This document shows positions 16,392 through 26,939 of a stretch of 64,000 bases of DNA, piece by piece. The DNA is from Paenarthrobacter aurescens TC1. Lineage in GTDB: Bacteria > Actinomycetota > Actinomycetes > Actinomycetales > Micrococcaceae. The first letter of the stretch is position 1; each line of letters opens with the position of its first letter. A program made the position numbers and the translations under genes. The stretch is taken from positions 2,418,001 to 2,482,000 of the forward strand of contig CP000474.1 in the NCBI GenBank assembly GCA_000014925.1, written 5' to 3'. Below the pieces are notes generated by a model that searched no databases, had not been told where the DNA came from, and saw only the letters and a program-made list of their open reading frames with translations.

Positions 16392-18112
16392 TTGCTGACG
16401 TCCCTTTGGTCGGCGTTACCCAAGACAGCTGCTGCGGGTGACGGGGCCTCGGCGGTGTGAACCTGCGCCAACTCCGGGTGGTGAAGGTCCAGAGCCGGGC
16501 GCTCGGAGCGAATACGGGGCAAGGAGGTGAAGTTGTGGCGCGGCGGCGGGCAGGAAGTTGCCCATTCCAGCGAAGCACCGAAGCCCCACGGGTCGTCCAC
16601 TTCCACCTTCTTGTTGCTGCGCCAGGTGATGTAGACGTTCCAGAAGAACGGCAGGAGCGAAGCGCCAAGGACGAAGGAGGAAATGGTGGAGAACTGGTTC
16701 ATCCACGTGAAGTTATCCTGCGGCATGTAGTCGGCGTAACGACGCGGCATACCCTCAACGCCCAACCAGTGCTGGATCAGGAACGTGCCGTGGAAGCCGA
16801 GGAACAGCAGCCAGAAGTGGATCTTGCCGAGACGCTCGTTGAGCATCTTGCCGGTCCACTTGGGCCACCAGAAGTAGAACCCTGCGAACATGGCGAACAC
16901 GACCGTACCGAACACCACGTAGTGGAAGTGGGCTACAACGAAGTACGAGTCCGATACGTGGAAGTCCAACGGCGGCGAGGCCAGGATGATGCCTGTGAGG
17001 CCACCGAAGAGGAACGTCACCAGGAAGCCGATGCTCCAGAGCATGGGCGTCTCAAAAGTGATGGAACCCTGCCATAGGGTGCCGATCCAGTTGAAGAACT
17101 TCACGCCAGTGGGAACTGCGATGAGCATGGTCATGAAGGCGAAGAACGGCAGCAGCACTGAACCGGTCACATACATGTGGTGGGCCCACACAGTAACGGA
17201 CAAGGCGGCGATGGCGATCGTTGCGTAGACAAGACCCTTGTAGCCGAAGATCGGCTTGCGGCTGAAGACCGGGAAGATCTCCGAAACAATGCCGAAGAAC
17301 GGCAGGGCGATGATGTACACCTCGGGGTGACCGAAGAACCAGAACAGGTGCTGCCAAAGGACTGCACCGCCGTTTTCGGGGTCGAAGATGTGGGCACCGA
17401 AGCGGCGATCCGCACCGAGTGCGAACAGTGCTGCAGCAAGCGGCGGGAAGGCCATCAGGACCAGGATCGCGGTAACCAGCGTGTTCCAGGTGAAGATGGG
17501 CATGCGCCACATGGTCATGCCCGGGGCGCGCATGCAGATGATGGTGGTGATGAAGTTGACGGCACCAAGGATTGTGCCGAAGCCGGAGAGGGCAAGGCCG
17601 AAGACCCAAAGGTCACCACCGACGCCGGGACTGAACGTCGTGTTCGACAATGGCGCGTAGGCGAACCAACCAAAGGAGGCAGCACCCTGGGGGGTGATGA
17701 ATCCGGAAACAGCGATGGTTGAACCAAAGAGGAAGAACCAGAAAGCCAGGGCATTCAGTCGCGGGAATGCAACGTCGGGCGCGCCGATCTGCAGCGGCAT
17801 GATCACGTTGGCGAAGCCAGCGAACAGAGGCGTAGCGAACATCAGGAGCATCACGGTGCCGTGCATGGTGAACATTTGGTTGTACTGCTCTTTGGTCTGC
17901 AGGATCTGCATACCGGGTTCGAACAGTTCAGCACGAATCAGCAGCGCCATGACGCCACCGAGGCAGAAGAACACGAATGACGCAATCAGGTACATGTACC
18001 CGATGGTCTTGTGGTCCGTGGAGGTAATCCAGTTGACGACGATGCGTCCCTTGGATTTAGGAACTACGGGAGCTTCTAGGACCCCCGGTGCGGATTGAGT
18101 GTACGTAGCCAC
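16388..18112 (-). CDS. ctaD: cytochrome c oxidase subunit I
   Basis: This 574-residue haem-copper oxidase subunit holds haem a and the a3-CuB centre. Signatures are [15 protein letters not shown], the CuB/Tyr segment [22 protein letters not shown], the K-channel region and the haem ligands in [17 protein letters not shown]-terminal extension beyond the last helix is typical of Actinobacteria. Gene order is ctaC-ctaD-ctaF with 10 bp after ctaC and a 4-bp overlap with ctaF. Confidence 0.97.
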   Translation of the reverse strand: MATYTQSAPGVLEAPVVPKSKGRIVVNWITSTDHKTIGYMYLIASFVFFCLGGVMALLIRAELFEPGMQILQTKEQYNQMFTMHGTVMLLMFATPLFAGFANVIMPLQIGAPDVAFPRLNALAFWFFLFGSTIAVSGFITPQGAASFGWFAYAPLSNTTFSPGVGGDLWVFGLALSGFGTILGAVNFITTIICMRAPGMTMWRMPIFTWNTLVTAILVLMAFPPLAAALFALGADRRFGAHIFDPENGGAVLWQHLFWFFGHPEVYIIALPFFGIVSEIFPVFSRKPIFGYKGLVYATIAIAALSVTVWAHHMYVTGSVLLPFFAFMTMLIAVPTGVKFFNWIGTLWQGSITFETPMLWSIGFLVTFLFGGLTGIILASPPLDFHVSDSYFVVAHFHYVVFGTVVFAMFAGFYFWWPKWTGKMLNERLGKIHFWLLFLGFHGTFLIQHWLGVEGMPRRYADYMPQDNFTWMNQFSTISSFVLGASLLPFFWNVYITWRSNKKVEVDDPWGFGASLEWATSCPPPRHNFTSLPRIRSERPALDLHHPELAQVHTAEAPSPAAAVLGNADQRDVSK

Positions 18113-18122
18113 GTCGCTCCCC

Positions 18123-18995
18123 TTACTTGGTTTCGTTCAGGTTCGGGTTGCGGTCATATTCCGCACCGAGCAGGCCCGTGTTGCCATCCTGGCGAAGCTT
18201 GTCCATGTGGGCCTGGAACTCAGACTCGGAGACAACCTTGACGCGGAAGAGCATTTCGGAGTGGTATTCACCGCAGAGCTCTGCACACTTGCCATCGAAG
18301 GTGCCCTCCTTGGTGGGGGTGAACCTGATGTAGTTCGTCTTACCCGGGATCATGTCGCGCTTCTGGAGGAAGGCAGGAACCCAGAATGAGTGGATGACGT
18401 CGCGGGAGTTCAGCTCCAAGTCCACGGACTTGCCAACGGGCAAGTACAGGGTGGGGAGGAGTTCCTTGTCGACCTCATTGCCGGTCAGGTGGGCCTGAAC
18501 GCCGGCCTCGTGGAGGTCTTCATTGATGACCTCGCCCTTTTTGTAGTTGAAGTCCCAGGCCCACTGCTTGCCGCGGACGTCAACAACGACGTCGGCGGGC
18601 TGCGAGCGGTCATCGATCGCGCGCTGGTCCTGGTCGGTGAAGTAGAAGAACACCAGCACCATGAACAGCGGGATGGTCAAATAGAAGACCTCGAGCGGCA
18701 GGTTATAGCTGAGCTGCTTCGGGAAACCCGTGGTGCCCTTGCGGCGGCGGTAAGCAATGATGCACCAGACCAAGAGGCCCCACGTGATAATACCGACTGC
18801 CAAGGCGGCGATCCATGAGTTGACCCAGAGGTCCATGATCCGGTCAGTGTGGTTGGTCGTGCCGCGCTCTGTTGGCAGCCAACCCTTCTCTACCTCTGGT
18901 GAACATCCGGTCAAAACCAACGCGCCGGCTAGTGCCAAGCCAGTGATCGATGTGATCTTTATGCGTCGGCTGCCGGTTCGGTTCTGCGAACTCAC
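18123..18995 (-). CDS. ctaC: cytochrome c oxidase subunit II (lipoprotein)
   Basis: The 290-residue subunit carries the CuA centre, with ligands in [17 protein letters not shown] and an upstream His in [12 protein letters not shown] lipobox ALVLTGC gives a lipidated Cys31, followed by two membrane helices at about 58-78 and 100-120. The start is GTG 18995 with GGAAGGG 6 nt upstream; the longer frame from 19052 would spoil the signal peptide. This is the first gene of ctaCDF. The 183 bp upstream hold its promoter and nothing else recognisable. Confidence 0.95.
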   Translation of the reverse strand: MSSQNRTGSRRIKITSITGLALAGALVLTGCSPEVEKGWLPTERGTTNHTDRIMDLWVNSWIAALAVGIITWGLLVWCIIAYRRRKGTTGFPKQLSYNLPLEVFYLTIPLFMVLVFFYFTDQDQRAIDDRSQPADVVVDVRGKQWAWDFNYKKGEVINEDLHEAGVQAHLTGNEVDKELLPTLYLPVGKSVDLELNSRDVIHSFWVPAFLQKRDMIPGKTNYIRFTPTKEGTFDGKCAELCGEYHSEMLFRVKVVSESEFQAHMDKLRQDGNTGLLGAEYDRNPNLNETK

Positions 18996-19178
18996 AGACG
19001 GCCCTTCCTCTTGTTGCTGTCTCCCGGCAGGCCGAAGGCTCACCGGGCACACTAAAAGTTTTACTACCCGATGTAGAGCTTACCGCTATCACGCGGTTTT
19101 CGCGCACATGTCAGCGCCGTGGCTCCGAACGGTTTTAAAGCCGGGCGAAGGGGCGCCGACATGCGGCGATGGCTCACA

Positions 19179-19571
19179 TCAGTGGAATGAATCGCCGCAG
19201 GCGCAAGACCCGCCGGCGTTCGGGTTGTCGATGGTGAAGCCCTGCTTCGAAATAGTGTCCTCGAAGTCGATGCTTGCACCGCTGAGGTAAGGAACGCTCA
19301 TCTTGTCCACGACGACCTCAACGCCGTCGTAGTCGCGCACGGCATCTCCGTCAAGCAGGCGCTCATCGAAGTAGAGCTGGTAGATCAGGCCCGAGCATCC
19401 TCCAGGCTGGACTGCAACGCGCAGCCGAAGGTCTGTGCGCCCTTCCTGTTCGAGGAGGCTGCGGACCTTGCCTGCGGCGACGTCGGTCAGATTGACCTCG
19501 TGCGTGGCCAGTTCGTCGTCGTTGGTGACGAGCTGTGCTCCGGTGCTGTTTTCGTTGGTTGCAGTGCTCAT
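19179..19571 (-). CDS. erpA: A-type iron-sulfur cluster carrier, ErpA/IscA family
   Basis: The 130-residue protein has the HesB/IscA fold with the three conserved cysteines in PGGCSGLIYQL and GGSCACGDSFH at the C-terminus. It delivers Fe-S clusters to target proteins, and beside qcr and cta genes the Rieske protein is a plausible client (inference). It has an acidic, probably disordered N-terminal stretch of about 22 residues. The upstream gap holds an 11-bp inverted repeat spaced by 19 bp. Confidence 0.93.
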   Translation of the reverse strand: MSTATNENSTGAQLVTNDDELATHEVNLTDVAAGKVRSLLEQEGRTDLRLRVAVQPGGCSGLIYQLYFDERLLDGDAVRDYDGVEVVVDKMSVPYLSGASIDFEDTISKQGFTIDNPNAGGSCACGDSFH

Positions 19572-19642
19572 TGGCCTACCTTCTTATGAAGCTCCTGGCG
19601 GCGGCGCCGGAACGCTGCCTGCCCTTACCCAATTACGTACGG

Positions 19643-19683
19643 GTTATAGCTAATGCTACGTCGCGCAGACGCTTAGCTATAAC
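19643..19683. repeat. inverted repeat upstream of erpA
   Basis: GTTATAGCTAA (19643-19653) and TTAGCTATAAC (19673-19683) are perfect inverted copies with centres 30 bp apart, close to three helical turns. Each arm contains the 6-bp palindrome TAGCTA. There is no T run on either strand. It looks more like a paired operator for erpA than a terminator for the peptidase gene. Confidence 0.55.
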
Positions 19684-19735
19684 TCCTGACGTAACCACAG
19701 ACAGCATTTCGTTGTTCCCGGCGCGCCGCAGGAGT

Positions 19736-21169
19736 TTACTCCTGCAGACCCTCGGCGTTGAGGCGGGCCAGCATCAGAGCCTCGGCCAACACGGCATGCC
19801 GGAAGTCTCCGATGTGCAACGATTCGTTGGCACTGTGCGCGCGGGAGTCGGGGTCCTCCACGCCGGTCACCAGGATCTGGACATCCGGATACATCTCCAA
19901 AAGATCGGCGATGAACGGAATGGAGCCACCGATACCCATTTCCACGGGCTTTACACCCCACGACTCTCCCAGCGCCCACAGTGCCACGCGCGCTGCGGCA
20001 GAAGACGTGTCGGTGGAGAAGGCATTGCCCCTCTCCCCCGGCGTGAACGTCACCTTGGCACCAAATGGCGCATGGGATTCAAGGTGCTGCTTCAGGGAGT
20101 CCATCGCGGCTTCGGGGTCCTGACCGGGCGCCAACCGCATGCTGAACTTTGCGCGGGCCGCCGGGATAAGGGTGTTGGAGGCAACATCGACGGCCGGTAC
20201 GTCCATGCCGATGATGGACAATGCCGGTTTGGTCCACAGGCGCGAGGCGATGGTTCCGCTGCCGGCGAGCCTCACGCCGTCGAGCACTGATGCATCGGCG
20301 CGGTAATCCGCTTCGGCGAGGTCCACAGCCACCTCGTCCCGGCCCACCAGGCCCGCCACCGCCACGTTGCCATCGTAGTCGTGAAGCGTCGCAATGAGTC
20401 GAGACAAGAGAGTAGGGGCATCGAGGACCGGACCGCCAAACATGCCCGAATGGACCGCGTGCTCCAAGACGCGTACTTCGAAGGTGCCGTCCACCAGGCC
20501 GCGAAGGCTGGTGGTCAAGGCGGGAATGCCCACCTTCCAGTTGCTGGAGTCGGCAACAACGATCACGTCTGCCCGGAGAAGCTCCTGGTGCTCCTCAAGG
20601 AACGTCCGAAACGTCGGCGATCCCGCTTCTTCCTCACCTTCGAAGAAGAAGGTCACGCCGAGACCGAAGTCCTCGCCCAGGACCTTTGTCACGGCACTGT
20701 ATGCGGCAAGGTGCGCCATGATCCCTGCTTTGTCGTCTGCAGCACCGCGGCCATACAACCGGCCGTCCCGTTCCTCGGCGACAAACGGTTCCGAATTCCA
20801 AAGGCTCCGGTCCCCCGGTGGCTGGACGTCGTGGTGCGCGTAGAGCAGAATGGTCGGCTTGCCTTCGGCGGCGGGTCGGCGGGCGACGACGGCAGGACCA
20901 CCGGGCGTACCGTCGTCCTTGTTACACCGAAGGATCCGGACGTCCTCCATGCCTGCTTCCTTAACCAGGGCCGCAACGGCGTCGGCGCTTCGATCCAGTT
21001 CCGTTGGGTCGAAACTCGGCCACGCAATGCCCGGAATGCCAACCAATTCTTGCAGGGACGCGAGTGTGCTTTGGAAGGAGTCGTTGACCGCCGTGGCCAG
21101 TGCCTCGACCGGAGTGGAGCCGGACTGCCGTTGCTTGTTCTGCGGGATCTCCGCATGTGCTGAAGTCAT
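19736..21169 (-). CDS. M20 family metallo-dipeptidase
   Basis: This 477-residue dizinc peptidase has the metal-site motifs LLYAHHDVQPPG, GRGAADDKAG and FEGEEEAGSP, and the dimerisation-domain His in EHAVHSGMFGGP. It belongs to the M20 dipeptidase/CNDP-like group that cuts dipeptides or related amides in the cytoplasm. The start is ATG 21169; GTG 21178 is an alternative. Substrate unknown. Single gene, divergent from the DUF3043 gene. Confidence 0.92.
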   Translation of the reverse strand: MTSAHAEIPQNKQRQSGSTPVEALATAVNDSFQSTLASLQELVGIPGIAWPSFDPTELDRSADAVAALVKEAGMEDVRILRCNKDDGTPGGPAVVARRPAAEGKPTILLYAHHDVQPPGDRSLWNSEPFVAEERDGRLYGRGAADDKAGIMAHLAAYSAVTKVLGEDFGLGVTFFFEGEEEAGSPTFRTFLEEHQELLRADVIVVADSSNWKVGIPALTTSLRGLVDGTFEVRVLEHAVHSGMFGGPVLDAPTLLSRLIATLHDYDGNVAVAGLVGRDEVAVDLAEADYRADASVLDGVRLAGSGTIASRLWTKPALSIIGMDVPAVDVASNTLIPAARAKFSMRLAPGQDPEAAMDSLKQHLESHAPFGAKVTFTPGERGNAFSTDTSSAAARVALWALGESWGVKPVEMGIGGSIPFIADLLEMYPDVQILVTGVEDPDSRAHSANESLHIGDFRHAVLAEALMLARLNAEGLQE

Positions 21170-21303
21170 GGGCCACACTTTACCGCCGGGGATTCACCCG
21201 CCGCAGCAGGCTCAGCCCGGAGCCGGAGGGGTTCACGGGGGCTAGGGACTCCAGCAACCGGACACGTAACGTGCGCCACCTTCTTCAGGGGTATTCTGTA
21301 TGG

Positions 21304-21897
21304 GTGTTCGGACGCAAAAAGGAAGAGCCCAGCGCTCAATCAGTAGTAGATCAGGCCTACGCCACCGCACCGGAGTCCGGTGCGGGAAAGGGCGCCCCAA
21401 CGCCCAAGCGGAAGGACCAGGAAGCGGCCCGCAAGCGCCCCTTGGTTCCCAACGACCGTAAAGCCTCCAAGGCAGCGGAAAGGGTAGCCATTCAGGACCA
21501 GCGGCAGAAAATGCGGCAGGCTCTGGATACGGGTGACGAGAGGTTCCTCCCCCTTCGCGACAAAGGCCCACAGAAGCGGTACACGCGCGATTACGTCGAC
21601 GCACGCTTCAGCTTGGGCGAGTACCTCATGTTCGGCGCCTTGCTGTTCGTGGTGATCTCCCTGATCATCCCTCCCACCAGCGCCGGCATCAGCTATGTCC
21701 TTATTGGATTCTGGATTATGTTCCTCGCGGTCTTCGTGGATGTCTTCATCCTGTCGCGAAAGCTCCGCAAGCGTCTTACCGAGAAGTTCGGCGAAGTGGA
21801 ACGTGGCTCCATTTGGTACGGCTGCATGCGTGCCCTCCAGTTCCGCAAACTCCGTCTTCCCAAACCCCAGGTGAAGCGTGGTCAGTATCCCGCCTAG
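21304..21897 (+). CDS. DUF3043 domain membrane protein
   Basis: The 197-residue protein starts VFGRKKEEP. A charged, probably disordered N-terminal half (to about residue 95) is followed by RDYVDARFSLGEYLMFGAL, two membrane helices (about 108-126 and 131-150) and a basic cytoplasmic tail. DUF3043 is an actinobacterial family without known function. The GTG at 21304 lies 6 nt after TATTCT, so the message may be leaderless; no Shine-Dalgarno is seen. Frames reaching back to 21100 run through the promoter of the divergent peptidase gene. Confidence 0.85.
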   Translation: MFGRKKEEPSAQSVVDQAYATAPESGAGKGAPTPKRKDQEAARKRPLVPNDRKASKAAERVAIQDQRQKMRQALDTGDERFLPLRDKGPQKRYTRDYVDARFSLGEYLMFGALLFVVISLIIPPTSAGISYVLIGFWIMFLAVFVDVFILSRKLRKRLTEKFGEVERGSIWYGCMRALQFRKLRLPKPQVKRGQYPA

Positions 21898-21919
21898 GCG
21901 GCACAAACCTTCGCAAGCA

Positions 21920-21954
21920 AAGAAGACCCCGGACCAGCGGTCCGGGGTCTTCTT
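21920..21954. terminator. bidirectional terminator between DUF3043 gene and pyrD
   Basis: AAGAAGACCCCGGACC pairs with GGTCCGGGGTCTTCTT around AGC. The A/T ends give T-rich tails in both directions. It separates two convergent genes. Confidence 0.92.
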
Positions 21955-21994
21955 TGTGCGGCGACTTGCCTGAAACTTGCCTGCAAGGCAGGTA

Positions 21995-23074
21995 TCAGTG
22001 GGCTGCCCGCCGACGAAGTTTCACGAGGCCCTTATTGATGCGCGAAGCCCAAAACGGGCCTTCGTAGAGGAAAGCTGTGTAGCCCTGCACCAGCGTTGCC
22101 CCCGCGTCCAAGCGGTCCTGAACATCCTGCGGGGTCTCCACCCCGCCTACCGCGATGAGTACGAGCTGATCCCCCACCGCGTCCTTGAGCCGGCGCAACA
22201 CTTCCAGGGAGCGCTCCTTGAGAGGTGCTCCCGACAAGCCGCCCGCTCCGAGCGACTCCACCTTTGCGGCGTCCGAGACGAGTCCATCGCGGGAAATCGT
22301 GGTGTTGGTGGCAATGATCCCATCAAGCTTCAGGTCCAGCGCAAGCCGTGCGACGTCGTCGATATCGTCATCGGACAGATCGGGCGCAATCTTGACCAGC
22401 AGGGGAACATGCCGGCCGGCGGCTTCGTCGGCAGCGTCGCCAACGGCCCGCAGGAGCGGTCGCAGCGTCTCCACGTTCTGCAGCAAGCGCAGCCCCGGAG
22501 TATTGGGAGAGCTCACGTTGACCACCAGGTAATCGGCTGCCGGTGCCAAGCTACGGGCACTGACCAAGTAGTCCTCGGTAGCGTCGTCCAGATCAACCAG
22601 TTTGGTCTTGCCGATGTTCACCCCAATAATCGGCCGGACGTTCGGGTGCAGCCGCTGCAAAGCAGCCCGCGCTGACTTGAGTCTCGGCGCGACTGCGGCG
22701 GCGCCGTCGTTGTTGAATCCCATGCGGTTGATCACCGCTTTGTCCTCAATCAAGCGGAACAGGCGGGGCTTTTCATTGCCTGGCTGCGCCTGGCCAGTGA
22801 TGGTCCCCACTTCCACATGTCCGAAGCCAAGCTCTGACAAGGCTTCGATGCCGTGGCCCTCCTTGTCGAAGCCTGCCGCCAGGCCGAACGGCGACGGGAA
22901 GGTGAGCCCCAGCGCCTCCGTGCGGAGGGAAGCATCAGGAGCCGTGATCCTGGCGAGAATCCGGCCGGCACCGGTACGGTGGGCAGTCCGGATCCCTTGG
23001 AAGCCGATCTTGTGGGCCTTCTCGGCATCCATCCAGGAGAAGGCCAACTTGAAGAATGTGGGGTAAACACGCAT
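21995..23074 (-). CDS. pyrD: quinone-dependent dihydroorotate dehydrogenase
   Basis: This 359-residue class 2 enzyme oxidises dihydroorotate to orotate at the membrane with quinone as acceptor. The N-terminal membrane-association helix ([21 protein letters not shown]) and [41 protein letters not shown] and the flavin loop [12 protein letters not shown] are present. The start is ATG 23074 next to AGGAG; the frame extends upstream to 23149 without support. A single gene, convergent with DUF3043. Confidence 0.95.
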   Translation of the reverse strand: MRVYPTFFKLAFSWMDAEKAHKIGFQGIRTAHRTGAGRILARITAPDASLRTEALGLTFPSPFGLAAGFDKEGHGIEALSELGFGHVEVGTITGQAQPGNEKPRLFRLIEDKAVINRMGFNNDGAAAVAPRLKSARAALQRLHPNVRPIIGVNIGKTKLVDLDDATEDYLVSARSLAPAADYLVVNVSSPNTPGLRLLQNVETLRPLLRAVGDAADEAAGRHVPLLVKIAPDLSDDDIDDVARLALDLKLDGIIATNTTISRDGLVSDAAKVESLGAGGLSGAPLKERSLEVLRRLKDAVGDQLVLIAVGGVETPQDVQDRLDAGATLVQGYTAFLYEGPFWASRINKGLVKLRRRAAH

Positions 23075-23142
23075 GCTCCTAGTTTTCCCGCTTACTGACA
23101 ACTCACCAAACCCGTGACCCACCCTGCCGCTAGCATGTAGGA

Positions 23143-24825
23143 ATGCCACTGGAAAATCGTGACGCAGATCATGGAATCCGAAGGGTCGCTGCCGACATCG
23201 TGATTATCGGCGCCGGGTTGTCCGGACTCGTCGCCGCAGCCACCGCCTACGCCGCCGGCAAGACGGTGGCTGTTTTGGACCAGGAACCTGAGGCCTCCGT
23301 CGGCGGCCAGGCGCACTGGTCCTTCGGGGGCCTCTTCATGGTCAATACGCCGGAACAACGGCGCTTGGGGGTGAAGGACAGCGCCGGGCTGGCCATGTCC
23401 GACTGGCTTGCCTCAGCCTCTTTTGATCGCTCCGAGGACCGTGCTGCCCGGGAGTGGGCCGAAGCCTATGTCCACTTCGCCTCGGGCGAGAAGCGGGCCT
23501 GGTTACGGAGTCTGGGCGTCGGCATCTTTCCGCTGGTGCAATGGGCCGAACGCGGCGGTTACGGGCCGCAGGGGCACGGAAACACTGTTCCCCGCTTCCA
23601 CGTCACGTGGGGAACCGGGCCTGCGATTGTTGAACCGTTCCTCGCCAAGGTGTTGGAGGGCGTCGCTGCCGGCAAGGTCAGCCTGCACTTCAGACACCGG
23701 GCCTTGTCTCTGACGACGACGGCGGGCAGGGTCACCGGCGTTTCCGGTGAGGTACTGGAACCCTCGACGGCGGTCAGAGGCCAAGCGTCCGGGCGCGTCG
23801 CCGTCGGGAGCTTTGAAGCAACGGCGGATGCCGTGGTGGTGACGACTGGCGGCATCGGTGGCAATCACGCCACGGTGCGCCAACAATGGCCCGGGAACTC
23901 TGCTCCCGATTACATGCTCAGCGGAGTGCCGGCCTCCGTTGACGGCGAATTCCTGTCCGCCGCCATCTCCGCTGGAGGTGCCGTGGTCAACGGCGACCGA
24001 ATGTGGCACTACCCCGAAGGCATCCACAACTACGATCCGGTGTGGCCCAACCATGGAATCCGTATCCTGCCCGGACCTTCCTCCTTATGGCTGGACGCCG
24101 AAGGACGTCAGTTGCCGGCTCCGCTCTTCCCCGGCTTTGACTCGCTGGGAGCGCTTAGGCACATAGTCCGGACAGGACATGGATATTCATGGTTTGTCCT
24201 CAACCGCACCATCGCGCTTAAGGAGCTGGCCCTCTCCGGGTCCGAACAGAACCCGGATCTCACGGGTAAGGATGTCCGGCTGCTCGCATCACGGTTGCGT
24301 CCTACGAGCGACACGCCCATTCAACGTTTCTTGGACAAGGGCATTGACTTTCTCCAGGCTTCGTCCCCTTCAGAGCTCGCTTCGCGCATGAACCACCTCG
24401 CAGGAAGCTCCTTGATCAACGCCGCGGAGCTCGAGTCACTGATCCACGCGCGGGACGGCCAGGTGGCCAGCGGCTTGGGCAAGGACCCACAAGTGTCCGC
24501 CATCAGGGCAGCGCGTCGATTTGCGACGGACAAGCTTATGCGGGTGGCTCCGCCCCACCGCCTGACGGACCCGACGCATGGTCCCCTGATTGCCATCCGG
24601 CTGTCCGTGCTGACGCGGAAAAGCCTGGGCGGTCTCATAACGGATTTACGCTCAAGGGTGTTGGACAAGGAAGGAAGGGCCATCCCGGGCCTCTATGCGG
24701 CTGGCGAGGCGGCGGGATTCGGTGGAGGGGGTATCCACGGGTACCGGGCGCTGGAAGGAACATTCCTGGGCGGTTGCCTCTTCACCGGAAGGGCAGCGGG
24801 CCGCGACGCCGCCGCCAGTGTCTAA
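23143..24825 (+). CDS. FAD-binding dehydrogenase, fumarate reductase / KstD-like flavoprotein
   Basis: The 560-residue flavoprotein has the FAD motif [21 protein letters not shown] at about 19-39, [15 protein letters not shown] typical of the 3-ketosteroid dehydrogenase/fumarate reductase group, and the C-terminal FAD motif [21 protein letters not shown]. It most resembles the uncharacterised FAD-binding dehydrogenases of Actinobacteria. It leads a run of three genes (9 bp, then a 4-bp overlap) with two alpha/beta hydrolases, suggesting a lipid- or steroid-like substrate, but that is inference. Confidence 0.88.
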   Translation: MPLENRDADHGIRRVAADIVIIGAGLSGLVAAATAYAAGKTVAVLDQEPEASVGGQAHWSFGGLFMVNTPEQRRLGVKDSAGLAMSDWLASASFDRSEDRAAREWAEAYVHFASGEKRAWLRSLGVGIFPLVQWAERGGYGPQGHGNTVPRFHVTWGTGPAIVEPFLAKVLEGVAAGKVSLHFRHRALSLTTTAGRVTGVSGEVLEPSTAVRGQASGRVAVGSFEATADAVVVTTGGIGGNHATVRQQWPGNSAPDYMLSGVPASVDGEFLSAAISAGGAVVNGDRMWHYPEGIHNYDPVWPNHGIRILPGPSSLWLDAEGRQLPAPLFPGFDSLGALRHIVRTGHGYSWFVLNRTIALKELALSGSEQNPDLTGKDVRLLASRLRPTSDTPIQRFLDKGIDFLQASSPSELASRMNHLAGSSLINAAELESLIHARDGQVASGLGKDPQVSAIRAARRFATDKLMRVAPPHRLTDPTHGPLIAIRLSVLTRKSLGGLITDLRSRVLDKEGRAIPGLYAAGEAAGFGGGGIHGYRALEGTFLGGCLFTGRAAGRDAAASV

Positions 24826-24834
24826 GCTAAAGCC

Positions 24835-25854
24835 ATGGAGTGGACGGCTGACATCCTGGGAACCGACTTCCAATCCTGCGGCCTTGACGCCACAGGGCCG
24901 GATGGCGTGATCCGGCATGCCACTTTGATCCGGCACAGAGTTCAGGCAGCCCATGCCAATGACAGCCAGTCACCGCCGCAGCGCTCCGGTGCCGTACTTT
25001 TCCTGCACGGCTGGAGTGACTACTTCTTCAATGTAGAGCTGGCCGGCTTCTGGGCAGACCAGGGATACGATTTTTACGCCTTGGACATGCACAATCACGG
25101 CCGGAGCCTTCAGGCCGATATGCCCGGCGGCTACGTGGCGAACCTGAATGACTATGATGCCGAAATTGAAAAGGCCATCGACATCATTCATCGGGATCGC
25201 GCTGGCTCCCCGGCGGGAAGCCTGACGCTGATGGGCCACTCAACCGGCGGGTTGGTGGCAGCACTGTGGGCCAGCCGCCACCCGGAAGCCGTCCAGTACC
25301 TGATTCTCGACAGTCCGTGGCTGGAGATGCACGGCAGTTCACTGGTGCGGCGCGCTGCGCAAGCCATGGTGTCACCCATCGCAAAGATCCGCCCGGAGAC
25401 CGTCTTGAGGTTGCCGGAGCGTGGCTTTTACTTCCGGAGCATCAGCAGTACCGCCGAAGGGGAATGGGCCCTGGACGAGAACTATAGGCCTCCGCTCGCT
25501 TTCCCTGTCCGGGCGGGCTGGCTGAGCGCTGTGTTCGCAGGTCATTCTCAGGTGGCCCGCGGCTTGAAACTGGAGATGCCGGTCCTTGTATTGACATCCA
25601 GCACCAGCGCCAATGGCATGGTGTGGCAGGAATCGATGCGCCGTTCGGATGCCGTGCTGGACGTCAGCGTCATCGCCTTGCGGGCAATGGCTCTGGGCCG
25701 GACAGTCACTTTGGAACGCATCGACGGCGCCCTCCACGACGTCTTTCTTTCGGCCCCCGCCGTACGAAAGGACGCCTATGCGCGCCTTGCCCGGTGGGTC
25801 AACGGATTCATGGACAACAACAGGCCCGAGCACCAGTCGGAAGGGGATACATGA
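24835..25854 (+). CDS. alpha/beta hydrolase (lysophospholipase/S33-like), first of a tandem pair
   Basis: The 339-residue hydrolase has the oxyanion motif FLHGWSDYFF, the nucleophile elbow LMGHSTGG (Ser) and a late acid/His pair, the His in GALHDVFLSA. There is no signal peptide. It follows the FAD dehydrogenase by 9 bp and overlaps the next hydrolase by 4 bp. The two hydrolases share a layout: HGW-x-DYF, FYALD, GRSL, then DSPWLE or NSPWLE followed by GSSLVR, and ALHDVFLS. They are a tandem duplication. Substrate unknown; a monoacylglycerol- or serine-ester hydrolase is likely. Confidence 0.88.
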   Translation: MEWTADILGTDFQSCGLDATGPDGVIRHATLIRHRVQAAHANDSQSPPQRSGAVLFLHGWSDYFFNVELAGFWADQGYDFYALDMHNHGRSLQADMPGGYVANLNDYDAEIEKAIDIIHRDRAGSPAGSLTLMGHSTGGLVAALWASRHPEAVQYLILDSPWLEMHGSSLVRRAAQAMVSPIAKIRPETVLRLPERGFYFRSISSTAEGEWALDENYRPPLAFPVRAGWLSAVFAGHSQVARGLKLEMPVLVLTSSTSANGMVWQESMRRSDAVLDVSVIALRAMALGRTVTLERIDGALHDVFLSAPAVRKDAYARLARWVNGFMDNNRPEHQSEGDT

Positions 25855-26924
25855 CCACCACGGACGAGTCGGTTTCACTGTGGCAGCCCGACGTCCTCGG
25901 CCACGGTTACGAGTGCATGGATCTGCCGTTGAAAGCTGATGAAGAGGGGCCGGTCAAAGCGACTCTCGTCAGGCATGCACCGCCGGTGGTCCATCCGTCC
26001 CCGCATGGCGTCCTCGATTTCCTGACGTCTTTCACCAAGCGCAAACGCCGCCCCGCCCCGGCAGATCCCGGCGGAGCGCCGAGGGTGGTTCTCTACTTGC
26101 ACGGTTGGGCGGATTACTTCCTGCAGACCGAGTTGGCCGAGTACCTGACGGCGTCGGGCTTTCACTTCTATGCTCTGGACCTGCGGAAATTCGGCCGCAG
26201 TCTGCTGCCGGGACAGACGCCCGGCTACACGTCCGATCTTGGTGTCTACGACGAAGACCTCGCCGCTGCCATTCGTGAGGTCGAACGGGACGTAGCCGCA
26301 AGGACCAGTAATGCCACACCGCCCACCATTCACATGCTCGCCCATTCCTTGGGCGGCCTGATCGCGGCTCTGTGGGCCGACCGCAATCCCGGCCGCGTGG
26401 GAACCTTGGTCCTGAATTCGCCGTGGTTGGAACTCCAGGGCAGCAGCCTGGTCCGCAGCATCGCCATGCACTTGGTGGAACCCTTTGCCCGGACCGATCC
26501 AAAGCGTCCCTTCAGGTTCCCGGAAATGCCCGCGTATTGGGAAAGCGTCAGCAACGAGGCCCATGGGGAATGGATTCTGGATCCGACGTGGCGTCCGCGT
26601 GCTTCGTTTCCCATCCGGGCCGGATGGACAAAGGCAGTTTTGGCTGGACATGCCGCGGTGGAACGCAAGCTCAACATCGACGCACCCGTGTTGGTTCTTC
26701 TGTCCGGGAGGACCAGGATTCAAGCCGAATGGACTGCGGACCTCATGCGTGCCGACGCCGTCATTGATGTCGAGGAAACGTCGCGGCGGGCGCTTGGCCT
26801 TGCCCGGCGGACTGCCGTGTTCCGCTATCCCGGCGCCCTGCACGACGTGTTTCTCTCACGGCGCACGGTCCGGCAACAGGCCTACCGTGACGTCGCCGTC
26901 TGGCTGGCAGCCTATCCGTACTGA
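25851..26924 (+). CDS. alpha/beta hydrolase, second of a tandem pair
   Basis: This 357-residue paralogue of the preceding gene keeps LHGWADYFLQTELAEYL, the nucleophile motif MLAHSLGG, NSPWLELQGSSLVR and GALHDVFLS. Compared with the first copy the elbow is A-H-S-L-G-G instead of G-H-S-T-G-G, and there is an extra basic insert near residues 60-70 (FTKRKRRPAP). The start is ATG 25851 within the ATGA overlap. The two genes have diverged enough to suggest different substrates. Confidence 0.87.
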   Translation: MTTTDESVSLWQPDVLGHGYECMDLPLKADEEGPVKATLVRHAPPVVHPSPHGVLDFLTSFTKRKRRPAPADPGGAPRVVLYLHGWADYFLQTELAEYLTASGFHFYALDLRKFGRSLLPGQTPGYTSDLGVYDEDLAAAIREVERDVAARTSNATPPTIHMLAHSLGGLIAALWADRNPGRVGTLVLNSPWLELQGSSLVRSIAMHLVEPFARTDPKRPFRFPEMPAYWESVSNEAHGEWILDPTWRPRASFPIRAGWTKAVLAGHAAVERKLNIDAPVLVLLSGRTRIQAEWTADLMRADAVIDVEETSRRALGLARRTAVFRYPGALHDVFLSRRTVRQQAYRDVAVWLAAYPY

Positions 26925-26939
26925 GTTAACAGGTACGTG

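Noticed and set aside
19643..19683. inverted repeat before erpA as terminator of the M20 peptidase gene
   Set aside because: The arms are AT-rich, the loop is 19 nt and no T run follows on either strand.
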